Assembly: GCA_030015575.1 (NCBI GenBank)
Contig: CM057347.1
Span: 409,108,248-409,172,247, forward strand
Length of the DNA stretch: 64,000 nucleotides
DNA from: Agapanthus africanus
Taxonomy: Eukaryota; Streptophyta; Magnoliopsida; Asparagales; Amaryllidaceae
Direction: 5' to 3'
Shown here: positions 19,954 through 29,276 of the stretch, piece after piece
Layout: every line of letters begins with the position of its first letter
How positions within the stretch are numbered: the stretch's first letter is position 1
Translations under genes and position numbers: made by a program
The notes under the pieces: model-generated
Told to the model about the DNA's origin: nothing
Databases searched by the model: none
Seen by the model: the letters and a program-made list of their open reading frames with translations, nothing else

Positions 19954-22497
19954 CGTTCCCCGCCGAAACACGGAAACGCGACCGCGTAAGTCCGTCTTTC
20001 CTAAATTTCGGGGGCAGATGCTAATTGGTGCTATGCGTCCACCTCTCCGAAGATGCCAAGTTGATTTATGACACCATGTATCGAAGGTTTAGATAGATGC
20101 GGCCGATGTAGCAGACTTCATCAGATTCCCCCTCATTGAAGGGTTTTTGATTGTGGGGACGCTCTTTCCTGCAGGCGCAAGCCCCTGCAGTTAATTACGC
20201 TACCGCATCGCGGTAACCACTTTCTCCTTCTCCAGATGGTCACTTCGTGTCGTGTGTGTTTGTTTTGTTTTTGGTTGCCCATGGATTGTATACGGAGACT
20301 AATTTATGTTGTCGCCCGTAGGGCGTGGATTAGTCCAAATCCGTTTTTTCTTAGATTTGGGGTTGGGGTTGGGTTTAAGGATGCGTTAGTCTCATTTGAG
20401 ACTAAGATCAACTTAAACGTATGTTAAGGATACGTTAGTCGAATTTTAGACTAAGATCAACTTAACAGTTTGTTAAGGACACGTTAGTCTAATTTTAAAC
20501 TAAGGTCAACTTAACCATTTGTTAAGGATACGTTAGTCTAATTTTAGACTAAGATCTACTTAACGGGGTCATTTAGATCCAACAAAAGAGCATTTAGGCT
20601 CTATTGTTCTAGTTTAGGGACTTTGCGGTCAATTACCAGTTTAAGGACATGGTGGTCCAAGGTTAAGGACATCATAGTCCGTGGGTTTAAAGGGACCCAA
20701 CAGTCCGAGGTTAAGGACATCATAGCCCGTAGGTTTAAAGGGACCCCATAGTCCGAGGTTAAGGACGTCATAGTTCGTGGGTTTAAAGGGACCCCACAGT
20801 CCGAGGTTAAGGACATCATAGTCCATGGGCTTAAGGACCCCACGGTCCGTGGAATGACTGGTTATCGGGACCCGTCACCTCTCTGAAGACGTTGAAGGAA
20901 TACAACGACAAATATCAGAGGAGTGAAGAGATGTACCCTTGAACCAAAGTTGATTGGGAAATCTGTAGTCCAATTTGGAACTAAGATCAATTAATTAGAT
21001 TATGAGCACATTGGCTCGGTTAAATCTGAATTGAGGACTTATGGCCAACTTGGGCTAAGTCCAATTAGATTTGAAATGTGGGCCCTTTGTTGGACCGTTG
21101 AACATTTGTCTGGGTTCAGCCTTCCATTACTTAGCAATGCTAAACAGGGGTTTGGGGCTCTGACAACATTTTGTCTTTGGCTGAGCACTAGTCATTCATT
21201 ATAGCTCTGGACTTTCCTTTGAATGTCATATGAAATGATCAAGTTTGGAAGAACGTAGTTGGGGTTCAATCAAAGGGGAGATTTGCTTCTGGAAAACTTA
21301 ACCAATTTGGGCTAAGCTGGCTTTAAAATAGTGTTAAACAGTAGAGGACATCTGGTGGTCATGGGTCCTCACGTGATGTATTTAAAACAGTGTTAAACAC
21401 TGGAGACAAAATGCTCAAAATAGTGTTAAACACTAGAAAAGAAGGGGTCACGTGGGGGCACGTGAGGGCACCCAAAGGTGGGGTCACTAGCTTAGATCTC
21501 CTTCCCCTTTCTCACCTAGGGTTTCTTTTCTTGAGAATTAAATTCTCCTCTCTTTTCTCTCTGCTGTTGTTTTTTCCCTCCAGAAAATCAAAATTCCAAG
21601 ATCCCTTCTCTTCTGCTCTTGGCTCCTATTTATAGGAGAAAGAAAAGAATCAATTTGTTCAGTGAATCTTTCATTGAAAGATTTTGGTTGTTTTTTTAAC
21701 CAACATGATCTTTTAGATCACTTACTGAATTTTATTCACCATTGGATTTTTAATCCAAAAGATATTTTGTCTGTTATTCTTGGTGAATTTTAGGGAAATT
21801 TTTCCTTGTATAAAATCTTTCCACAAATTGGTGATTTTTAATCACCATTGGATTTTTAATCCAACCGTGCTCTATTTCACAGAGCACCATCTTCTTGTTT
21901 GGAAAGATTTAAAGAGATCTTTTTCCTGTTAAGGTTCTGGATTCCCACTTAATTAGAATTTAATTCTATTAATTCAGAAAGATTAAAAGCCCATCACGTG
22001 TTGGCACGTGATCCCAATGTTTGATCATTGAATTAGAATTTAATTCTATCAATTAAAGAGTTTAGAAACTTGTCACGTGTTGGCACATGACCCCCTCTTG
22101 ATTAAACATTTTATTCAGAATTTTAATTCTTCCTTTTAACAGAGCTAAGAAATCATCACGTGTCAGCACGTGACCCTTGGTCACATGTGAGCACGTGATG
22201 CCCCATTGGGGTTTTTCCTTAGTGTCTTATTATATTTTTGTTTGACTAGAATTTAATTCTATAAAGCAGGGATCAAATGAACCTATCATGTGTCAACACG
22301 TGACCCTTGGTCACGTGTGAGCACGTGATACCCCGTTAGGGTATTTCCTGGCTGTTTTGTTATTTTTTGTTTGACTAGAATTTAATTCTATAAAGCAGAG
22401 ATCATAGGAGCCTATCACGTGTCAACACGTGACCCTTGGTCACGTGTGAGCACGTGATACCCTATTGGGGTATTTCCTGATATTTTATCTGGGAACA
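19954..22497 (-). repeat. Right LTR (5' LTR in element direction) of the 19.3-kb element
   Basis: 2,544 bp. Its inner end has CGTTCCCC where the other LTR has TGTTCCCC, a T/C change at the conserved terminal base; its outer end is GGGAACA at 22491-22497. Compared with the left LTR, about 1.18 kb is missing between CACCCAAAGGTGGGG (about 21470) and CTTAGATCTCC (21491). TATAAATA lies on the minus strand at 21627-21634, giving a U3 of about 860 bp that holds the paired CACGTG cluster. Confidence 0.92.
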
Positions 22498-22502
22498 AGG
22501 GG
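22498..22502. repeat. Target-site duplication AGGGG, right copy
   Basis: Matches 3192-3196 exactly. Confidence 0.93.
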
Positions 22503-22810
22503 TATCATGCAGGCAATGCTAGATATTTTTAAAATATTTTATTTGACTTTATTTATTTTATTAAAAAAATGCAGATGTCAGATATAATGCAGTATGCAGT
22601 ATAAACAATATGAAAGTGCACAGATCCTCATAACTAGTAGGGATAAATCATAAACATGAATTAAGACGGGTTTCCAGCATGCGGGTTGGGTCGGATGCAA
22701 CCACAGATACCAGTTACACTATTCGCATCCAAAACACAATAAATCAAGAAATAGCCATAAATAAAGAAATACCCAAAATAGAACTGGTATAAATGAACTA
22801 GGGTGTTACA
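22503..22810 (-). mobile_element. Gypsy-type LTR, upstream part (split LTR)
   Basis: Continuation of the LTR at 676-3196. On the minus strand it starts TGTAACACCC at 22810, a common start of plant gypsy LTRs. AT-rich, with no coding sequence. Calling this the LTR start is inference from the terminal motif. Confidence 0.5.
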
Positions 22811-23755
22811 ACGTAGATGGGTAGGAATCTACCCGTTGGGACTGGACCGGGCATGGAAGCTGCTCGGTGGCCTCGTGGGGAGTGCTTTGATCCTTAGCGT
22901 AGATGGGTTGGAAACTACCCGCTAGGGATGGACCGGGTAGGGAAGCTGCTTAGTGGCCTCATGAGGAGGGCTTTGATCCTTAGCGTAGATGGGAAGGAAT
23001 CTACCCGCTAGGGATGGACCGGGTAGGGAAGCTGCTCGATGGCCTCATGAGGAGGGATTTAGATCCATAGCGTAGATGGGTAGGAATCTACCCGCTAGGG
23101 ATGGACCAGGCATGGAACCTACTCGGTGGCCTCGTGAGGAGGGCTTTGATACTTAGCGTAGATAGGCAGGAATTTACCCGCTAGGATGGACCGGGCATAG
23201 AAGCTGCTCGGTGGCCTCATAAGGAGGGCTTTGATCCTTAGCGTAAATAGACAGGAATCTACCCATTAGGGATGGACCGGGCAGGGAACCTGCTCGGTGG
23301 CCTCGTGAAGAGGGCTTTAATCCTTAGCGTGGATGGGCAGGAATCTACCCGTTAGGGATGGACCCGACAGGGAAACTGCTCGGTGGCCTTGTAAGGAGGG
23401 TTTTGAGTTTTAGCGTAGATGGGCAGGAATCTACCCGCTAAGGATGGACCGGGCAGGAAAACTGCTCGGTGGCCTCATGAGGAGGGCTTTGATCCTTAGC
23501 ATAGATGGGCAGGAATTTACCCGCTAGGGATGGACCGGACAGGGAAGCTGCTCGGTGGCCTCGTGAGGAGGGCTTTGATCCTTAGCGTAGATGGGTAGGA
23601 ATCTACCCGCTTGGGATGGACCGGGCAGGGAAGCTGCTCGGTAGCCTCGTGAGGATGGCTTTAGATCCATAGCGTAGATGGGTAGGAATCTACCCGCTAG
23701 GGATGGACCGGATAGGGAAGCTGTTTGGTGGCCTCGTTGGGAGGGCTTTAGAGAC
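22811..23755. repeat. 86-bp tandem repeat, about eleven copies
   Basis: Each unit contains TTAGCGTAGATGGG, AATCTACCCGCTAGGGATGG, ACCGGGCAGGGAAGCTGCTC and GGTGGCCTCGTGAGGAGGGC. Copies start near 22811 and then about every 86 bp to 23672. Within each unit GATGGGTAGGAATCTACCC can fold on itself. It lies in the internal part of the LTR element whose 5' LTR is 24358-25172. Confidence 0.9.
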
Positions 23756-23956
23756 TCACCTGCGCCTTCATGGGGCGTCGTTCAAACTTCCGCAGGCCGC
23801 ATTGGCGGGAGTGAGGCCGTCATTCAAACTTCCGGGGTCCGCATTGCCGCCCCTGAAAACAGGCATGGCCAACACTTGGCCATTCCATATCGGGAAATTG
23901 AGACGTCCCGTGATTCGCATCGCTGCGCGAGTAAACTAGGAAGATTTTGTTGATGC
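23756..23956. other. Spacer with two half-repeats
   Basis: GTTCAAACTTCCGCAGGCCG and ATTCAAACTTCCGGGGTCCG (about 23780 and 23823) are two diverged copies of one motif. No gene seen. Confidence 0.4.
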
Positions 23957-24310
23957 TATAAATAGCGAAAGTATGTTGACTTCTTTCTAGCCTTGTGTTT
24001 CTGAAAATGGTCAGGCATCCGTGTGTGCTCATCAGGGAGATAATTTCTCGTGACGATGTGTATCTTTATAGTCTCGACCGCTCCGAACAGACGTACGAGG
24101 CGGTGATAGACCGCGTGGAGGGCCACTTTGGATGCCTTCTTCCCCGGCGATCTCCCCTCCTCCAACTGCTTATTTACGCTATCTGTATGATGTCCTTGGG
24201 GCTGCATAATGTCCTGTCTCCACAGCTGAGGGACCTTAATTCCCGTCCCCCTTGCTGTAATTATTTTTTGTAAGGCTGAGAAGCCTATAATACCCCTTAA
24301 TCAATAAAGT
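23957..24310 (+). other. Small antisense gene next to the LTR primer site
   Basis: A compact transcription-unit-like segment: TATAAATA at 23957-23964, an ORF from the ATG at 24007 to 24273 (88 aa), and AATAAA at 24303-24308. The protein (MVRHPCVLIREIISRDDVYL..) matches no family I know. Its 3' UTR has GGCTGAGAAGCCTATAATACC, nearly identical to GGCTGAGGAGCCTATAGTACC downstream of the antisense ORF in the related element at 63790-63815 (minus strand). It is antisense to its host element (LTR at 24358-25172). Gag, expected between primer site and gene, is missing, so the element has probably lost it. Whether the 88-aa ORF is the real end of a longer product is unclear. Confidence 0.45.
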
Positions 24311-24337
24311 TTGTTTTTGGAGGTAGTGTGTTGTTTC

Positions 24338-24355
24338 TTCCCACAGACGGCGCCA
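24338..24355 (-). other. Primer binding site, second LTR family
   Basis: TGGCGCCGTCTGTGGGAA on the minus strand, two bases from the LTR end at 24358. The identical 18 bases follow the LTR at 61118-61882. Confidence 0.85.
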
Positions 24356-24357
24356 AC

Positions 24358-25172
24358 TGATGGAGGACTTGATCTCCTTCAGATGCAATCCTCCGTCGAT
24401 CTGTTATGAGCGTTGCTGTACGGTTGAGATTGGTTTAGGAGGTTGCCTACTTGAGTGTGTGGATCTCAATGGGTTGAGTTTGAGGTGGAAGCCGAGCTAC
24501 CTGAAAAGAAGTCCCGGGGTGAGTGACCACCGTAGGACCATCCGGCGATCAAGTTAGCCGAGGAATTTGAGCACAGTAACAGCTTATTGGGTTCAAGTTG
24601 TCTTACCTAAGTCGTTTGAGAGAGGGGTTTTATAGTGGTCGCATGGAGCGAGCAGACGCGAGATCTTCGCCTTCGGTTACGCCCCTGACGTTACGCATGC
24701 GTGAACAACGGGATCCCTTCATTAATGACGGGATACGCTCATTAATGGAGGGACGCACCAACGTGGGCCACGGGGCGCGGGACGTGGGGCGGTGGTTATC
24801 TCTTTTTGGCGAGATACGTGGAGCCGTTACGGAGGCACTAGGGCTCTGCAATCTCAGTTGATCGGGGGAGGCCGAGGAAGCTCGGCACATCAGGGGCTCG
24901 GAGGAGAGTGGGAGGCCGAGGAAGCTCGGCACGAGAGATGGCTCGGCGACAAGCGAGGAGACTGAGGAAGCTCGGAGACGAGTTGTTGGCAGTCTCCTAG
25001 ATGAAGGTGGAATGTCTTCAGGGGGGTCTTCCGAAAGGTCGAGTACGTCCACAGAGAAGGAGCCTCGGGGAATGTCCCCGACGCGGCTCATTTATTCCAT
25101 CCCCGTAGAGTCCGGGACACGTCATCTGCCACGTGTCGTAATCTGAGGAGACACCACTTGTGAGCATCATCA
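24358..25172 (-). mobile_element. LTR of a Tat-like gypsy element (minus strand)
   Basis: About 815 bp. On the minus strand it starts TGATGATGCTC at 25172 and ends TCCTCCATCA at 24358. TATAAAA lies on the minus strand at 24628-24634. It is alignable with the LTR at 61118-61882: both share the TGATGATGCTC start, an ACGTGGCAGATGACGTGTCC-like segment and the same primer site. Repeated GGAAGCTCGG units fill the middle (24850-24980). The matching 3' LTR was not found in the window. Confidence 0.8.
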
Positions 25173-25860
25173 CATCACAAAGAAGATCAACACACCGATA
25201 TAACGTGGAGATGCTTTTGGTAGGTGTCGTATCATTCGTGACCTATCTCCTTTTTCGTTGCGTAACGTTAGATTATAGATGACTTCAAGACTCCCCCTCC
25301 GCTGCTAACTCACATTCCACCAATCATGTTGAGAAATTATTGTACGGCTGACGAAAATCGTCGGCTCTTGGATGCTTGGGAGAGGATGGCCGAAGACAAA
25401 TTTATCATGCAACTTTCATAATCCGGGGATGGAAGAGCGGAAGGGCCATTACTCAGGTTTATAGGCGTGGCCTTGACAGGAAGATATCCGCGTGTTTGAT
25501 GCTTGGGAATCAGAGATCCCAGCTTGGCGTGCTTTGAGGAAGAATCCAAGAAGCAACGTCGTTGTCGTTGAGCGTTCATGTCCTTGATAGCTTTGGTAGT
25601 CGTTTTTGTAGCTTAGCTTAGCTTACAGGGTCTTCATGGTTTCCATGTGTTCTGTAGGAGTCTTCATCTTATTCTGCCGTTATTTTATCAATAAAGTTTC
25701 TCTTTTGTAGTGTCATCTTTTGCTTCGATCGGTCTCATCATTATCATCATTTTCCTTTTGAGTAAATATACTAAAAAAATTTATTAAAAAAATTAATTTC
25801 TTACAAATAGAAAAAGAAGAAAAAGAAAGAAGAAATAGTATTGTGAGATCAAGACTCGAG
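25173..25860. other. Non-coding flank with a possible gene 3' end
   Basis: The plus strand has an ATG at 25327 with a 32-codon ORF (MLRNYCTADENRRLL..), a later T-rich part and CAATAAAGTTT at about 25690, resembling the 3' end of the small gene at 24007-24310 only in layout. I could not show homology. Nothing else recognised. Confidence 0.25.
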
Positions 25861-25870
25861 ATGCAAATAA

Positions 25871-26092
25871 TTATGTTCGGAAACAACAGATTTTAATCAT
25901 ACATACCATTCTATTATATTCTATTCCATATGATACATTAAAAAGCCATGAGCTAGAATATTCCTTGAAATATTCGAGCTTCTTTGGCTCCATATGCCAA
26001 CAAATTTCATTAGGACCCTTGAGATTCTTTGCAAGTTGCAACCAACCCTTGCTCATCCCTCCTTGAAATTTATTGAGATACATGTCCCACAT
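25871..26092 (-). pseudogene. Unrecognised protein fragment
   Basis: A 73-codon open frame on the minus strand with protein-like composition (KGWLQLAKNLKGPNEICWHM, then LEYFKEY and VSYGIEYN). It looks more like a captured exon than random sequence, but I cannot name the family. The adjoining CCCACATTGGGAAAA and GAGACTGGTCTC resemble copia LTR ends, so it may be in LTR debris. Confidence 0.3.
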
Positions 26093-26159
26093 TGGGAAAA
26101 AATATCGAGAGACTGGTCTCTATATGTGTTTGTACGATCCACATGACAACCACGTTGCC

Positions 26160-27050
26160 CGTGAGAGAGAGTGTTGAGAAATATGGATAATATAGTCCAC
26201 GCTGGAATGGAAGAAAAAAAAAGGTGCATGATTATAAGATATAAGATGAGACAAATCAAGGCTTGATTCTTATTGATGAGACAAATCAAGGCTTCCTTAT
26301 ATTTCTCTCTCCACAGATATGGGCCGGAAAATTTCCATTTTGCCCCATCCTTGTAAATGTGTTCACATTGAAACCTTGACTACTTTAGAAACTTATATTC
26401 AATATGGCCCCTTTTATTCCTGACAATTTTCTTACTATCCACTCCTAAGTTTAAGCTCCTTGATTTGATAAATGGATTATAGTTTGGGCCCTTGCTGTTT
26501 CTATGCTTTTACATGGAGTTCATGCATTGGATGCAAAGTGCATTTATTTTACAAGTTTGGAATTTTTCTGTCATTCTAATGTTGAGTTTTCTTAGGGAAA
26601 ATTCGTCTGGCAGTTACTGATCCATTATGTACAAAACTAGTCTTTGTTGGAATGCAACCTTGTTTAGAAATTGAATCATTGAGCTATTGGTATATTTAAA
26701 AGAACTATTGGTAAATTGATGAATCATTGAGCTATTGGTATATTTAAAAGAACTATTGGTAGATTGATCTTGTCAGGAAATTCTTACGGCAAGAGCTATG
26801 CCAATTAAAATATTTAAAAGACATTCATTGCTATAAATTTTAGCCTATGTCCCGAGCCGTGTTGGTATTAAGATATGGATAGCTGTAGATCATCAACTTT
26901 CCTCAACATTTTATGTATATATTTAATCACTTAGTCGACTGTTTGTTGAAAAACAACAACTATTCTTAAATTACAACCCTTAAAGCACGGGTTATATATA
27001 TGAGGTTAATAGAGGAAAGATACCTTCGTCCTATAGAAAAATGCACATTC
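26160..27050. other. AT-rich non-coding region with short duplications
   Basis: GATGAGACAAATCAAGGCTT occurs twice (about 26245 and 26274). A 48-bp unit starting GAATCATTGAGCTATTGG is tandemly duplicated (26673-26720, 26721-26768). TGTTGAGAAATATGG near 26171 may be a copia LTR start. No gene seen. Confidence 0.5.
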
Positions 27051-27051
27051 C

Positions 27052-27312
27052 ATGATTTTTTTGACGATCGGCATACATCACCTCCATCTTTATCATATAA
27101 GACGTGGATACACCAAATTTCATGTGATTATACCATTTTTTCACCGTTGATTTAGTTTGTGCAAAATTAATGGTTTACCGACAATAGAACTTTTTTACAT
27201 TGCTAATTCAATGGTGAAAAGTGGTGGAATCATATGAAATTTGGTGTATGCACATCTTAGATGATAACGATGATGATGATGGATGCCGATCGTCGGAAAA
27301 AATTGTGAAGGT
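27052..27312. mobile_element. Fold-back MITE-like inverted repeat
   Basis: Two arms of about 100 bp in opposite orientation around a ~50-bp loop. The left arm includes GACGATCGGCATACATCACC and ACACCAAATTTCATGTGATT; the right arm, reverse-complemented, includes GACGATCGGCATCCATCATC and ACACCAAATTTCATATGATT. No coding capacity, and no obvious target duplication at this resolution. Confidence 0.75.
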
Positions 27313-27366
27313 TGTATTTATTCGACGCTATAAAAGGAAATCTACTCATACGGCATCTTTTCTTCA

Positions 27367-27367
27367 T

Positions 27368-27406
<39 letters not shown>

Positions 27407-27407
27407 T
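27367..27407. repeat. (CT)n(AT)n microsatellite
   Basis: About 13 CT dinucleotides followed by about seven TA dinucleotides. Confidence 0.9.
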
Positions 27408-27409
27408 AT

Positions 27410-28630
27410 CCAGATCAAGCTCAATTTTGACTTATGTGGAAAAGTAGTTTTACCGGCATTTTTTTCTAGGAACTTCCCTTCAGACTCTTCGTTTAGGCAT
27501 TAATGCTCAATTTTGGCTTCGAAAAATTACCTTCAGCCCTGTTTTTTTTTCTTTTTGGAGATTTTCATTTGGACTCTTGGATAAATATTTGTAGCTGAGG
27601 ATTGTCAAACTTTACAATCACCTTTTCTTATTCCTGTATCGTTGCAATTTAACACATGAGTGAATCATGAGTTTGGAAAATTACATGTAGCTCCCAATCA
27701 TAATGATAGCACTAAACTATTTATCCACGCTTTCAATTAGAATATTTGATTGCTACCGGTATTTTTATGCAATTATTTAAGATTATCGATAACTAAATAT
27801 AACTTAATACTAATTACTTATTATGAATAACAATAATTATTTTTCTCGCTAGGCGCAATTTTTATGATGAAAGAAAAGTGAAAGCCATCCGATCTTTTCC
27901 TTATAAAACTTCTAATGGACTAAAAAACTTGGATTGTACCTGGATCAAGCTCATTCTTTGTCATTTTCCGTCCCTTGCTTTTAATGAAAATCTGCATTGG
28001 TTCCTTCCTTTAAATAAAAGAAAGGGTGAATACTGATTGGAAATCCCCTAGGTTTTAAGAAAATTTGCTTTTGATCCCTCTTATGTAACATATTGTGCCC
28101 CTTCCATTTGAATTTTTATTTCATTCAAACCATTTACGCCGTATCTTTTGGCCTCTGTAAATTTATCTACATATGGCTAAAAGACAAAAAATTTCATTTT
28201 AGTTTCTCTTGACAATGTGTCTTTATAGTTTACCGGAGTGGTACCCATTGCAAGAGCTAGGTCATGCGATCGCAGTCTTGATCGATCTCAGAACCGTTTC
28301 AATCTCTATTTTGTGTGGCTTTTGAATTAAAATAAAAGTGATACAATTGTCTTAACTTTAAGCCTTTTTGGGCTAATCATCAACCTCTTAAGTATGTGAA
28401 TTACTACCTATGAATATATAAATGATTTATTTATCTCTTTTAGATATATTTTCATGTTAATTATTTTCATTCGCGCGCACGAGACAAATATAAATTATGG
28501 CATAATATCTTTCTTTAATTGTCATTAATTATTATGTATTTAATTAAGTGTCTTAAATATTTTATATCATGCAACATTCTTTTATTTGACTTATTTACAT
28601 TTATCTAGATAATGCAAAATATCAAAACTA
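27410..28630. other. AT-rich intergenic DNA
   Basis: No open frame of note, no terminal repeats and no recognised element on either strand. Confidence 0.5.
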
Positions 28631-28639
28631 GCATTGTTA

Positions 28640-29220
28640 GTTTCTTACGAAACACGAAACGTATCTTACGAAACGATACGAAATAGAGATAATTCGATAC
28701 GAATCGTTAGTTTGTATCGAGTTACTAATTTATCGGCCGATACACATTTTGTATCATACGAAATGATATGAAATACGAAACACACGATACGCTACTTAAC
28801 CATTAAAATACATAGCGGGTTGGATATTCGGATTTAAAACCCACTTGATTATATCAAATTATTAACTCAGACGGGTTATTTAACAATTAAAATGCATATT
28901 GCTGAAAAAGAAGAGTTCATTGAGAGTGAAAAAGATGAAGATAAGGAGAATGGAGTTATCTCTTATTATTATAACGATAATGATTAATCAATGGGAGAAG
29001 ATTGATTTTTTGTAGCGTCAAATTTGTTTGGTAGTGATATTTTTATAACCTGATTGTGATGTTTTAATTATGAATTATAAAACTTATCATGCTTATGACA
29101 TATGGATGAATATTATGGATTGTTTTGGTATTATTTAATTATCAAGTACATTTATCTTAAGAAACACAATACGATACACAATACGGAAAACTAGAAACCG
29201 AAACACGAAACGTATCATGA
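28640..29220. repeat. Block flanked by ACGAAAC/GATACG repeats
   Basis: Clusters of CGAAACGTATC- and GATACGAAA-like words at 28650-28795 and 29160-29212 flank about 370 bp of other sequence. GAAACACGAAACGTATC is present in both clusters. The middle has a short acidic open frame (EKEEFIESEKDEDKENGV, about 28898) that could be the tail of a transposase. It may be a decayed DNA transposon. Confidence 0.3.
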
Positions 29221-29271
29221 TTTGACAACTTTAATCAAATCATAAACTTTGCAGCGTTTTCATGGACCCGT

Positions 29272-29276
29272 GCATC
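29272..29276. repeat. Target-site duplication GCATC (copia 1, left)
   Basis: GCATC before the LTR start at 29277; the same five bases follow the other LTR at 39660-39664. Confidence 0.93.

Larger units (their letters stand above)
3197..22497 (-). mobile_element. 19.3-kb non-autonomous Ty3/gypsy (Tat-like) LTR retrotransposon with antisense gene
   Basis: Complete element with LTRs at 3197-6920 and 19954-22497, termini TGTTCCC..GGGAACA and TSD AGGGG on both sides. Direction is minus: the primer binding site (TGGCACGCCCGGTGGGACC) abuts the right LTR, and a purine-rich tract (TGTGGGGGCATT on the minus strand, 6921-6932) abuts the left LTR. Gag lies next to the primer site. I found no protease, reverse transcriptase, RNase H or integrase motif in the 13 kb between the LTRs, so it must have moved with enzymes from a partner. 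The other strand carries an intron-containing plant-mobile-domain gene. Long LTRs, the gag type and an antisense gene point to the Tat lineage, in which antisense ORFs have been described; the lineage call is inference. It sits inside the older LTR at 676-22810. Confidence 0.9.

Noticed and set aside
22811-23755. Possible CRISPR-like regular array
   Set aside because: Direct tandem units with no unique spacers, in a plant retrotransposon; not CRISPR.
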